NCBI GenBank assembly: GCA_033239125.1
Contig: BSWB01000004.1
Span: 139,264,426-139,328,425 of the forward strand
Length of the DNA: 64,000 bases
From: Fagopyrum homotropicum
Taxonomy: Eukaryota; Streptophyta; Magnoliopsida; Caryophyllales; Polygonaceae
Reading direction: 5' to 3'
A program made the position numbers and the translations under genes. Shown piece after piece: positions 34,244 through 45,823 of the stretch. Under the pieces are notes generated by a model that worked only from the letters and a program-made list of their open reading frames with translations, had not been told where the DNA came from and searched no databases. Positions within the stretch are counted from its first letter, which is position 1. Each line of letters starts with the position of its first letter.

Positions 34244-35600
34244 ATAGACATACACACATATATATATATATATCTAGGCATGTATCTATTCTCACTTCCC
34301 TTAACTCGTATACTTTCGTAACTACTCGGTAGTTATATATATATCTTCGTAATTCCGTAGTTCCAAACTCCTACTTATATACATAACCCATATATTTTAT
34401 ACACCATTTTTATCCTTATAAGTATATGCTTATATACAATTTACGTATCTATATATAAGTGTATATACATTACGGTACCTCACTCAAACGTTTAATATAT
34501 ATATATATAGGTATATATATACATCCGTAAACGAATTCTCCCATTTTTCAACACCGTTACTGTATATATATTTACATACACTCACGTACCCATATATATA
34601 TGTTCAATTCTTTTTAAAAAAAAACATACATCTCATTTCATTCTACTGGTATCCTACAGTACAGAGAAGGGAGTCTGCAGAAGAGGGGACGGTACTCACG
34701 GTGGCTTTCGTTAGGCTGTTGTTCTGGCCTAGAGGAGAGGCGGACTGGAGTAGTTGGTCCGGTTGCGGCGCTGCGGACTCGACTGGAGACGTGCAGGACC
34801 CGGCGGCGATGGATCCGGATGAAGGCGAGGAGGAGCAGCAGCGTCCTCGTTTTTCTGAAGGAGCGGAAAGGTGAGGCTCGGACAGAGGAGAAACGGAAAG
34901 AGGGAAGGCGGTGCACTTACCGGACTCGACTGGAGGCGGCGCGGGAGGCGCGCAGGCTCGGCGGCAGTGGCTCGCTGGGGCTCGCAACGGCTGCAGAACG
35001 GTACTGTTAAATCCAGCCGCTTCGAAACAGAACAGAAGGGTGGAGGGAGATAGACAGGGCCGGTGGCTAACCTGGCGCCTTGGTGGTCGCGGCGGCGGAC
35101 GGTTCAGTGACGGCTCGATGGCGGCGTCTCCGGTTGAAGGTAGCAGTGTTGCGGCGGTCTTTTGTTGAAGCGGAAGAGAGGAGACGTCGATTCAGCGAAG
35201 AGGTAACGAAGAGGGAAGCAGCGGCTGATTAGAATAGTGATTAGGTTAGTTTAATAAATTTAGGGTTAGGATTAGTTTAGGAAATAATTAATGCGCTGGT
35301 AGGTGGGCTTATATCCGGCCCTTCTTTAGAACGGAAAATTCGGAACTTGTTACTTATGTGCGGAAATTAATATAATACGGGATTTAAATTCCGTATTATC
35401 TACTTTATTATTAATTTTATTTTAAGGCGCGTAAATAAATTCCGGTTATAAGTTTTCATAAAATTTATGTGACTTAAAGTCACATAAAATGATAACATTT
35501 AAACTCGTTTTATTTTCTTTATTTATTTATTTAAGATCGCCGCATCGGAATTTGGTTAATTGCAGTTTACCGGAACTTTAAAAAATTTTCGGTTATTACA
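33101..35600 (-). repeat. 5' LTR of element C
   Basis: 2500 bp. Differs from the 3' LTR by scattered substitutions, the TA run length (about 34177-34229) and a missing C near 33623. Confidence 0.95.
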
Positions 35601-35605
35601 AAACC

Positions 35606-38488
35606 CTAATTTAGAACGACTTTACATAAAATAATAAGTTTAGCCCCAAACCCTAATTTAGAATATGACTCGTCGTTGACAAGTCATGACATCCTAGTGA
35701 CGAGGTCGAGACGAGACCAAGACGAGTTAAGACGAGACCAAGATAAACTCGGGACAAGTACATGCATGGGCCAGACAAGTCTGTGACGAAGCTGTGACAA
35801 GGCCCAGACAAGTCTGTGACGAAGCTGTAACAAGCCCAGACAATCTGTGACGAAGCTGTGACAAGGCCAGACAAGGCTGTGACGAATCTGTGACAAGCCC
35901 AGACAAGCTGTTGACAGCCCAGTCGTGACCATCAGCGCCAGCCCCAACTCAGATTGCCAACAGCGTCCGCTTCAGCCCATCTTCAGCGTGCCCAGCGCCA
36001 TCTTCAGCCCAGCATGCCAGCGCCCATCTTCAGCCATCTTCAGCGTGCCCAGCGCCATCTTCAGCCCAACATGCCAGCTCCCATCTTCAGCCATCTTCAG
36101 CGTGCCCAGCGCCATCTGCAGCCCAGCATGCCAGCGCCCTTCTTCAGCCCATCTTCAGCACGCCAACGCAGCCCAGTCCAGCATGGAGAAGGAGAAGCTG
36201 GCCATTCCTTTCGCAAGCCCAGGAGCACGCCAGCCCAAGGGAGAGCAGCTGCTGTGACGTCTTGGATTTGCTGAGCTGGAACAATGCAATCTTCTGTATG
36301 TAACTGCTCCTTGATTTACGCAGAACATTTATCTCCTTCTGAATGCAGCCCACGTTCCCAACTTTCTGTCTACATTCAGAATCCTCTCTTCTTCATCCTT
36401 CCTTCTGCAGTAGATGACTCATCTCAATCGATCTCTTCTGCACACGGCTCTTCTGCACACAACTCTTCTGCACAGCGAGTACACAAATCCGGTAGAGTTT
36501 ACTTCCCTTACCTTCTGATCTGTAGCCGTTTGATTGCATCTCTAACAAGAGACTTTCAGTGCAGCGAATTCTCTTCCGGCTAGAAGGAAATACACTCGAC
36601 CTTGTTCAATACAACCGGGTAAAAATCTATTTGCATTTCTATCTCTTCTGTCATCTCCTTACTAGTTAAATCCGTGTCTTATACCTCCCTTTTGTGCTGG
36701 ACTGCCTCCCCATTGATGCAGCAGTGTGTTAGGCTATAATTGCTCCTTGGATCGTCAATAAAACGAGTCAAGGCCCCAGTCCAGTGAGAGGTCAGTTTTT
36801 CTCTCTCACTTCTGCTTATGAAATAGATGTAGTGAATTACATGAGAATAGAACTTAGGATGTGCGAGTTCAAGTGTTTAAACCAGTGTACTCGGGGAGAG
36901 TCGAATAGAGAACCCTAAGAAGATTAGACTGCTGTAAAACAGGAATGAGAGGTAAGAGAAAGAGAAGTGAAATACATTGTTTTAATTTCATTGTTGTAAG
37001 ATGGAAACGGGCATAGTTGGAGACCAATGTTAGAGATTTTGGATGATGATCCACCGTTGAAATTTTAATAGGTGATAGGTAGATGTATGTAGTTTACTAT
37101 ATTAAAATTTGAGAAGAAATGAACGGTCGGATTAGAAGTTATAAGCTTCCAAAGTAGGTTAGTTAAGCAGTTTTTGTAAACATTGGAATTTTGGTTAAGT
37201 ATAGAAAATGTAAGTGTTGTAGCCAACTTTGAGAATTTTTATAAAAATAATGGATGAATAGTTTTGAGAAATTCTTGCTCCTAAGGGCAGATGGAACATC
37301 ATAGATGATCTAGAGAATTAATTCGGAATTTTTATAAGCTTTTACGAATTTTATATTTGAAACCGAAGTTGGACCTTTACGATCTTTCGGAAAATAGGAA
37401 AATAAGAAAAGTGCCAGTTTGTAACCAAACTAAACTTTAGGACTTAGAATATGACTTTATAGTCTCAAATAAGAGTTTAGACAAGAATTTTGGAAATTCT
37501 GGGAGTTTCGGGACCAAGGGTAAAATAGTCATTTTACCATAAAATTAGTACTGTAATCAGTTCTGTCCTATTACGATCTTCTATCTTAGAAGTCTTAGAC
37601 TTCTAAATACTTTGGAGTGTTCTAATGCACATATCTCCTTTGACAGGCAACTGAGTTGCTACGGTTACAGAGCGAGTTTGGTTTACAAAGAATCGAGATT
37701 TATAACAGGTAAGTCCTTTGAGCTTACTTAGCTGACTTCTGAATATGAGCATGAATGATGATAGTGGTGTGTGATTGAAATGTTTAGAGTTATAGGTTGT
37801 GATAGATATTTACCGACCTATACTTGGCCTAAGAGTAACGGGCGGTGGCATTCTGCTCAGTTAGCTTGAGGGCGCTGGGGGTTTCTTTAGGGACTAGTCC
37901 ATACTCGGTTTGTAGTGATGCTACCGGCGGAGGTCAGCTAGACCTACACCCAGTTGGATAAGGAACGGAGGCGAGAACTGTTAAGAGTTCTCGTGCCACA
38001 ACTGTAAAATTGAATAAGATGAATCACCTAAGTAATAGATAATAAACGGTTGTGTGCCAGTATGATGTTTGTTTATATTATTCTGCGTGTGTTTGTGCTG
38101 TTATTATTCTACTTATATTTGGATAGTTAGCAAACAGTTGTTATGTTGTGTAGACGTACCACATGTTAGAGTAGATGCTGAGTGATCCGGAAGGTAGTGG
38201 TCAGCCGGGGTGTCGTACTTTTAGGACGTGTTGCAGTTTCATTATTTGTGGGATTTCCAGTTGGACCTTGGTTCTTTTCTTTCTATCCGTAGTTGTTATC
38301 TTATGTTTTCCGGCTGTCGGTTGTTCTGGTCATATTCATACGTTGTTAAGACTTAATTTATGATTTTCGGTTTTTCCTTATATGTGCCTTGTTGTAAGAT
38401 CTTGTTAAGTTGTTGTCAAACTAAGGTCGGGACCCACTGTGAGGTCCTAACCAGTAACTCTCCAAGTTGTAAAATTTGGGGTGTTACA
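35606..38488 (+). repeat. 5' LTR of D, remainder
   Basis: Continues the D LTR after the AAACC duplication of element C, matching 51482-54365. It contains two sets of short tandem repeats (about 35755-35895 and 35960-36160) and ends TGTTACA. Confidence 0.93.
35755..36180. repeat. Two tandem repeat arrays in the D LTR
   Basis: The first array has several units built on CAGACAAG, TCTGTGACGAAGCTGTGACA and AGGCC. The second is built on CATCTTCAGC, GTGCCCAGCGC and CATGCCAGCGCC. Both recur at the same place in the 3' LTR (about 51640-51790 and 51840-52040). ORFs through the arrays are repeat artefacts. Confidence 0.8.
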
Positions 38489-38491
38489 ACA

Positions 38492-38503
38492 TGGTATCAG
38501 AGC
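38492..38503 (+). other. Primer binding site of element D
   Basis: TGGTATCAGAGC, three bases after the LTR, initiator tRNA-Met type. The leader 38504-38760 follows without an ORF of note. Confidence 0.95.
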
Positions 38504-38760
38504 TCTAGATTGGCAACAATGGCACTTGAAATCTTCTAAAATGGTCATATAAGTAAATAAACAGAACCCGAAAAGGGTCTGAGTTTTCCAAAGAAAATTT
38601 TGGTTTTAAAATGCATGCATAGTCGGGATGGGATAGAAAGTATGGATGACCACCACTACCTTCGAGGATCTCGGCATTCTTAGTATTATTATTGTTATAG
38701 ACTTTTACTACTTATGATAGATTAGTTAGATTTTAACTGTAGTTGTTACCGTTCGTACAG

Positions 38761-39613
38761 ATGGCACGTACTAGGGCTACATCAGCGACTGGCCAAGGTA
38801 GGTGTTGTCCCCCCTTCCCCCCAGTTAGAGAGGATCGAGCTGATAGGACCTCTACTGTTAGAGGGCGTGGTCGTGGGGGTAGACCTCCACTAGAGAGAGG
38901 TCGAGGACGAGTTCCTCGAGAGGACCCACCTGCAGCAAGCATGCTAGAGGCTGCTGTGGAAGAGGTAGCTGAGAGTGTAGGTCCTGAGGTCAGGCATGAG
39001 ACCGCCGCTAGGTCTTGAGCGTAGGGAGCACGTTCGACTGAGTCAGGACGTGTTTCTATTGGAGCATCTGAGTATAGAGAGTACAGAGCATACGTTGAGC
39101 GTATGGAGGAGGCTGTTAGAGTTGAGAGGCTTAACCAGGTACCGCCGGTGGTACCGGCCCGGTCAATTCAGGTGACACAGGGAGTGTCTCAAGTACCGGC
39201 TGTACCTGAGAGGAGAGTTAATGCTGATAGAGCGCCTATTGGGTCTAGAGCACCGAGACCGGATGAGTGGTTGAAGGCTTTCAACTCTCAGAAGGTTCCC
39301 TCATTCAGTGGAGAAATAGGGCTAGAGATGGAGCACTAGATAGGGAAGATAGAGACTGATTTAGAGGCGATACGTTGCCTCGAGGATCGACAGGTGGATT
39401 TGGTGCAGACCTGTTTCACAGATGATGCTCATTCATGGTGGCGGACCATTCGTAGCCGAGTCGCCAGTTGGGAGCAGATGAGGAACATTGTTAGGGACAT
39501 GTAATGTCCTGTCTCGCTGAGGAGGGAGAGATTCCAGGATTTCATTGAGGCGGGATTTGAGGATATCCCGATTGTTGCAACCATAAAGAAGTTTCAGAAG
39601 GAGTTGACCCTAC
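38761..39613 (+). pseudogene. gag: Element D Gag, N-terminal and capsid regions
   Basis: The start MARTRATSATGQGRC matches A. The frame is broken by TGA 39016, TAG 39022, TAG 39337 (Trp in A and D2) and TAA 39505 (Tyr in D2). A one-base T gain in the run near 39655 then shifts the frame. Open stretches are 38761-39018 and 39103-39339. Confidence 0.88.
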
Positions 39614-40255
39614 TTGGACCAGCTGCACCTCCAGAAGAGCAGCATGTTTACATTTTTTTCCAGGAGATTTAGAGAGAGTACCCGATCATATCTGGCAGGA
39701 TTCCGCTGTGAGACTTTGTGTGACTATCAGGATAGGGCCTCTGCTTATGAGAGAGATAGGCCAGCTTCGAGGAAAGCAGTTCAGTCTAGTGGGCCGGATA
39801 AGCGGCAGAGGACAGGACATGTAAGTAGCAGTGCGGTAGTAGCAGGTTATGGTCGAGGACAGACTCAGGGGAGGTCCAGCTACCACCCTACAGTTCAGAA
39901 TTCAGGTAGAGATCGACAATGCTTTAACTGTGGTAGCCGCGATCACATTAAGACGGATTGTCAGAGGCCACCTACTACTTGCTTCACTTGTGGGAAGCCG
40001 GGACACAGGGCTACTTTCTGCCGTCAGGGTAGGACCCCTTCACAACAGGGATCTTCTCCCGCAGGTGCTGAGAAGAGTGGACAGAGACCTCCTCAGTGCC
40101 AAGCACCGAGTCAGCAGCAACAACAGTACCGGGCTCCAGGACATCCTGCTTCATACAGTACGGCACAAGGATCAGGTCGTGGCAGGGGACGTGGTAGTAC
40201 CACTGACACCAGAGGAGGACCATCGAGAGTGTTCGAGCTGAGGAGCACTGAGTAG
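39614..40255 (+). pseudogene. gag: Element D Gag C-terminus and linker
   Basis: In the frame shared with D pol. It holds two CCHC knuckles, CFNCGSRDHIKTDC and CFTCGKPGHRATFC, and a Gln/Arg-rich linker. It ends at TAG 40253; D2 has the same stop at 58054, where A and C have CAG. Confidence 0.88.
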
Positions 40256-41677
40256 CCTACAGCACCCGCGACCACAGGTACTATTTGGATCCATGATTTA
40301 CCTGTGCGAGTTTTATTTGATACGGGTGCTACGCACTCCTTTATATCATATGCATACGTAGATAGGTTGTCCTTAGCTACAGTAGAGGGTGTACCTTTTG
40401 TGGTTGGGTTACCAGATGGGGGTAAGGTTAGAGGATCCCGAGAGATTTATGACTGCCCTATTCATCTGGGAGGCCGGATTTGATTAGTAAATTTTCTAGT
40501 CATGCCCTTAGCACATTAGGACGTGATATTGGGGATAGATTGGATGACTAGACATGGAGCAGTCTTAGATATTGGTAGGAGAACTGTGACTGTCGCCACT
40601 GAGGAGGGTCACAGAGTGATATTCCGAGGTTGGGACCTCGGAAAGTCCGGCACAGTTATCAGCGCAGTGAGAGCAGCCAGATTGATAGCACAGGGTTGTG
40701 AGGCCTTCTGGTGTTATGCCATGAAGGAGCGCAAGAGCCTGACATTAGAGGAGATACTAGTTGCATGCGAGTTTGCAGAGGTATTCAGTGACGACTTACC
40801 AGGGCTACCTCCACAGAGGAGTGTTGATTTTAGCATTGAGTTAGAGCCGGGCAAGAGACCGATCTCGAAGGCTCCGTACCGCATGACACCGATAGAACTG
40901 CTTGAGCTGAAGAAGCAGTTAGAGGAGTTAGCAGAGAAGGGCTTCATACGCCCTAGTGTTTCTCCTTGGGGCGCACCAGTATTATTTGTGAGGAAGAAGG
41001 ATGGATCGATGAGGCTGTGTATTGATTACCAGGAGTTGAACAAGGTCACCATCAAGAATAAGTATCCACTGCCTCGCATAGATGATCTGCTGGACCAGCT
41101 GCATGGATCGTCAGTGTTCTCGAGGATAGACTTGAGATCGGGTTATCACCAGCTGAGAGTGAGAGACCAGGGCATACCTAAGACGGCATTCCAGACTAGG
41201 TATGGCCACTATGAGTTTGTAGTGATGCCATTCGGGCTTACTAATGCGCCAGCAGTATTTATGGAGTTGATGAATGCGATTTTCATCGACTTCTTAGACC
41301 AGTTTGTAGTGGTCTTCATTGACGACATTCTAGTTTACTCTAGAAGTCGAGAGGAGCAAGCCAGACACTTGAGGACAGTATTACAGATTCTACAAGATAG
41401 CCAGCTATATGCTAAGCTATCCAAGTGCGAGTTCTGGATGTCAGAGGTGGCTTTCCTAGGCCATGTAGTGACTGCTAAGGGGATTAAGGTCGACCCGGCG
41501 AAGATTGATTCGGTGTCTTCTTGGCAACCTCCGAAGAATGTTAAGGAGGTTTGCAGCTTTTTTGGATTGGCAGGTTATTACCGCCGGTTTGTGGAAGGGT
41601 TTTCCCTGATTGCCCGACCACTTACTTGTCTCCTGAGGAAGACTACTTGGTTCGTCTGGTCTGAGCCGTGTCAGTAG
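40256..41677 (+). pseudogene. pol: Element D pol: protease and reverse transcriptase
   Basis: The protease motif VLFDTGATHSFIS lies at about 40309-40347. Stops occur at TGA 40481 (Trp in A) and TAG 40517 (Glu in D2). From 40523 a 384-residue open stretch carries RT with YPLPRIDD, DLRSGYHQL and FIDDILVYS. It ends at TAG 41675, the same codon that is a stop in A at 3570. Confidence 0.9.
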
Positions 41678-42390
41678 AGTTTTGAGGAGCTGAAGAGGAG
41701 ATTGACGTCGGCTCCGATTTTAGCACAACCTGAGGGTATAGAGGACTTTGTAGTGTACAGTGACGCATCCAAGCTGAGCTTGGGGTGTGTCTTGATGCAG
41801 AGGCGTAAGGTCATAGCGTATGCGTCTCGACAGTTGAAGACGTATGAGGAGAACTACCCCACCCATGACCTAGAGTTGGCTGCGGTAGTACATGCTCTTA
41901 AGATCTGGCGTCACTATCTCTATGGGGCGACCTGTCAGATCTTCACAGACCATAAGAGTCTGAAGTACATATTCACTCAGCGGGAGTTGAATAACCGCCA
42001 GAGGCGGTGGCTAGATTTGATCAAGGATTTCGACCTTGAGATTCTCTACCACCCCGGGAAGGCGAATGTAGTTGCTGACGCTTTGAGCCGGAAGACGCCT
42101 CGGGAGAAGGCGGTAGCCCGGTTGACAGTACATCCACAGTTACAGAGAGACTTAGCTTGGTTGGAGGTAGAGATCCAGTTCCCCGATACAGCTCATCAGT
42201 TAGCCACCTTGGAGTTATTTCCTGATCTGTTGGGTGAGATCCGACAGAAGCAGGAGACTTGTCCGACTTTGACCCGGATCCGAGACCGGATGTCACGAGA
42301 TGAGGCACCTCAGTTCACTATTGGTGCCGATGGAGTGATGAGACGCCAGGATCGTATCTGTGTTCCATCAGACAGTGAGTTGAGACAGAG
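41678..42390 (+). pseudogene. pol: Element D pol: RNase H and start of integrase, cut by element E
   Basis: Same frame as the RT. RNase H has YSDASKLSLGC and TDHKSLKYIFT. The reading frame then runs into the LTR of E at 42391 and stops at 42407. The integrase resumes after E at 49882. CAGAG at 42386-42390 is the left target duplication. Confidence 0.9.
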
Positions 42391-43034
42391 TGTTGGAGGT
42401 TTGGGCTAAGTCTTCATTATAACCGTTGAGCTTGTCTTGAGACAAGGTGCAATGAGTTGTTCACATGTGTGTCACTATGGTCCGGGTTGTGGGAGGCAAG
42501 CCAAGTGACCGGCACTAAGAACAACTAGTATTATAAGGGGAGTCGAATTAAAGCAAGGTGATTCACGACAAGGTCAACTTGTGCTAGCTTTTAGAAGGCC
42601 GACGTTTGGGGCTTTTTAGCCACATTTTATCGGCACACCTTTGGTTCTTAGGCCTTATATTGGCTAAAGAATATGTGGTTAAAAATTGAGAGCAATTCAA
42701 GCTCAAATGCTTAGTGAATGTCAATGAAGCAGCTAGTGAGCTTCTTAAGGAGCTACATTAGCTTGAGCTAAGATATTGAGTGTTTGAGGATCTTGGAGCT
42801 TACCCTAGCTATATTAAAGTGAATGAAACTCATTGGAAGTGTTTGGACCAAGAAAAATAAGCTAGCTCTAAGCTAGCTCCGGGGAGCGGTTTTGGGCTTC
42901 CTATGTGGGCCTCGGGCCTCGGGCTTTCTAGGGCTTCAAGGCTCATCTTCCAAGTAACTTCCAAGTAACTTCCATAACCGTTTTTAACCGCTTTTAACCG
43001 CTTTTAACTCCCCAAAACCGTGGCCCCCTATGCC

Positions 43035-43041
43035 TATAAAA
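43035..43041 (+). promoter_or_regulatory. TATA box of element E LTR
   Basis: CCTATAAAAGG is a good plant TATA box, and the same motif sits in the 3' LTR (49102-49108). AATAAA near 43085 is a candidate polyadenylation signal, so the R region probably starts shortly after the TATA box. Confidence 0.75.
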
Positions 43042-43446
43042 GGGAGAGCCATTTGCACTTGATTGAATATTCGTTTTTGCAACAATAAAGCTTCTAGTTC
43101 CATTGTATTGACATTGGATAGGCCTTCTTATAAGCTTGTTTGCAAAACTCGAAAGACCAGTATAGTTCTTTTGTATTGACAAAGGATAGGCATCCATCTT
43201 AGTTTGGTTTTGTATTGACAAAACCTAGGAATACCCTTTCTACAAAGTAAGACAAGTAAGTCTCTTACTTAGTCTTTGTAACGTGTAACGTTTTATCCCA
43301 CTAAGGTATTTGGATATTCCCGGTGTAGGGGAGAATACACTTAGAAGGAAAATTCATTTATGAATGACTCATTACATTATCCAAGTCAATGGTTTTAACA
43401 TATAACAATCGGTTTATAAGACGTGTAATTGAACTTAACTTCTATT

Positions 43447-43690
43447 AGAGTTTTGTCTACTCCTTTTGGAGATTACAAACTCTTGCTTGAGTTTTGTCTA
43501 CTCCTTTGGAGATTACAAACTCTTGATTGAGTTTTGTCTACTCTTTTGTGGAGATTACAAACTCTTGGTTGAGTTTTGTCTACTCCTTTGGAGACTACAA
43601 ACTCTAGATTGGGTTTTGTCTACTCCTTTGCGGAGATTACAAACTCTTGATTGGGTTTTGTCTACTCCTTTGTGGAGATTACAAACCCTT
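43447..43690. repeat. ~48 bp tandem repeat in the LTR of E
   Basis: Five to six units of GAGTTTTGTCTACTCCTTTG, GAGATTACAAACTCTTG and a short spacer. Each unit has an internal inverse pair (GAGTTT and AAACTC). The 3' LTR has the same array at about 49514-49757. Confidence 0.88.
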
Positions 43691-43866
43691 GGTTAATAAC
43701 TAGTTTTTAGTTCAAGATAATTATATTAATTTGTTTGGCAATTGGGAGAACCGTCTACTCACATAAGTGAGACTACGGCCCTTTGGTCTAAAACCGGACA
43801 CCGAAATCCAACAATCTTCTAAGTGTATTTATTGTTAATTGTTTTGTAGGATTGGATTGATCAATA

Positions 43867-44127
43867 ATGAGTAAGACGTTAATGACAGAAATGACTTCTC
43901 GTTTTGGGAAGTTGGATAAGTTTGAGGGTGTAGACTTTAGGAGGTGGCAAAAGAAAATGCACTTCCTCTTGACTACACTAAAAGTCGCTTATGTACTCAC
44001 TACACCTAGACCGGCCGAGCTGGTTGATGATATGGTGGAAGAGATAGAGGTTGTCCGACGAAGGAGCAAATGGGATAATGATGACTACATATGTCGTGGT
44101 CATATTCTCAATGGCATGCATGAGTGA
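43867..44127 (+). pseudogene. gag: Element E Gag N-terminus
   Basis: Starts MSKTLMTEMTSRFGKLDKFE, with FRRWQKKMHFLLTTLKVAYVL typical of copia Gag. It lies only 53 bases after the LTR. A 4 bp gain (a repeated CATG) near 44114-44121 shifts the frame and causes a stop two codons later; the next ORF continues the protein in another frame. Confidence 0.9.
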
Positions 44128-45823
44128 TGCATTGTTTGATGTCTACCAAAGTGTAGAGTCATCAACATCAATGTGGGATCAACTGGAGTCTAAGTACATG
44201 GCGGAGGATGCTTCATCTCGCAAATTCTTAGTCTCGGATTTTAACTCATATAAAATGGTGGACTCAAGGCCGGTAATGGAACAATACAATGAATTGCTCC
44301 GGATTCTTGGGAGGTTCACTCAACATGGCATGCATATGGATGAGGCCATTGCGGTTTCGTCTATAATGGATAAGCTCCCCCCTTCGTGGAAGGACTTCCG
44401 TCATGTGCTAAAGCACAAGAAGGAAGAATTCACGTTGGTGGAACTTGGCTCTCACCTTCAAATTGAACAAGGCCTTAGGGCACAAGAAGGGGGACTCAAG
44501 AAGGAAGATAAAACTTCTACTTCCCACGAGGCCAACATGATGGATGGAAAGGGCAAAAGGAAGAGGTTCAAAGGAAAGGACAAAGGTAAGGACAAGGGAA
44601 ATAAGTCCAAGAAGTCCAAAAAGGATAATATTGACAAGAAACCAAAAGGTTCTTGTTGGAAGTGTGGCAAGACTGGCCACTTCAAGCGGGATTGCAAGGT
44701 TAAGGACGATGGATCCAAGGGTGGAGGCCAAAGTGGCCAAAACCCATTAAACCAAGGTGACTCACTTATGAGTCTTGATTCTAACTTTGATATAAATTCT
44801 GATTTGAATTATGTGTCATTGACTTTTGAATGTTTGTCCATGCAGGATGATGACCTTGGATGGTGGGTGGACTCGGGTGCAACAACTCATGTTTGCAAAG
44901 ATCGGCGTTGGTTCAAGACATACGCTGTTGCAAACGATGGAACACTCATACATATGAGAAACGAGTCTACCACCCCCGTTCTAGGAAGAGGACGGGTTGA
45001 TCTGTACTTCACAAGTGGCAAGACTCTAGTCTTGTCAAATGTACTACATGCACCGGCCATTAGAAAGAATGTTGTTTCTGGTGGTGTACTCAATAGGCTT
45101 GGCTTCAAACAAGTCATAGAAGCCGACCGCTATGTATTATCTAGGAGAGGAACATTTGTAGGCTTTGGCCATTGGAACAATAATATGTTTCTTCTCTCTT
45201 TATGTAATAAACTTTCTAATAGTAATATAAACAAGAACAATTTGTTTACATTGTCTTCTTCTTCTTCTTCCAATTGTGATTTTGTTAAATGGCATGCACG
45301 ACTTGGACATGTTCATTTTAAGCGTATGAATGACATGCCTAAGGATGGTAGTTTACCTAAACTTGACTTGTCAAAAGGCAAGTGTAAAACGTGCATGTTG
45401 ACCAAGATAACAAGACTTCCATTTCCTAGAGTTGAAAGAGAACAATCAATGCTCGGCTTAGTCCACTCGGATCTAGGCGACTTGCACTCTACTCCTTCAT
45501 TAGGAAAGAAGAAGTATTACGTAACATTCATAGATGATTACTCTAGGTATTGTTACGTATATCTACTCTTTGCAAAGAGTGATGCCTTAGACAAATTCTA
45601 TGTATTCAAGAATGAATCTGAGTTGCAACAAGGTACCTTAATAAAAAGACTACGCATGGATCGTGGTGGTGAATTTATGGATAAGGAATACTTTGAGAGT
45701 GTCGGGATCATACATGAGACCACGACACCTTACATACCACAATCAAATGGTGTGGCCGAACGAAAGAACCGAGTGCTTAAAGAGATGGTCAATGCCATGT
45801 TGTCGATCTTACTCGGGTCTTAA
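44051..45823 (+). pseudogene. gag-pol: Element E Gag C-terminus, protease and integrase
   Basis: The true homology starts near 44122. It carries the zinc knuckle CWKCGKTGHFKRDC, the protease motif WWVDSGATTHVC, and integrase with HARLGH, CKTC, a D-D-E core (VHSDLGDL, FIDDYSRY, RMDRGGEF) and TPYIPQSNGVAERKNR. A second 4 bp gain near 45805-45812 shifts the frame. The first ~24 residues of the open frame are out-of-frame overlap with the previous segment. Confidence 0.92.

Larger units (their letters stand above)
25203..35600 (-). mobile_element. Element C: complete Tekay-type chromovirus, reversed, in the 5' LTR of D
   Basis: Two near-identical LTRs (25203-27714 and 33101-35600) flank an internal region with a Met primer site, gag-pol and a polypurine tract, all on the minus strand. 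The target duplication AAACC is at 25198-25202 and 35601-35605. It is the best-preserved Tekay copy here. Damage is limited to three C-to-T stops, at 32420, 31676 and 31262, and one 29 bp deletion in the integrase. High LTR identity marks it as recent. Confidence 0.95.
42391..43813 (+). repeat. 5' LTR of element E
   Basis: 1423 bp. It contains a TATA box (43035-43041), an AATAAA about 50 bases later, and an array of ~48 bp repeats near its 3' end. Confidence 0.95.

Noticed and set aside
35653..36274. Repetitive ORFs on both strands (also 51529-52179)
   Set aside because: Translations of tandem repeat arrays in the D LTR.
43447..43690. CRISPR-like regular repeats
   Set aside because: Units are directly adjacent without unique spacers, lie inside a plant LTR, and are duplicated in the other LTR.
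43867..44127. Programmed frameshift between Gag and Pol in element E
   Set aside because: The shift lies inside the Gag coding region, not at the Gag-Pol boundary, and is explained by a 4 bp direct gain. Plant copia elements normally use a single frame.
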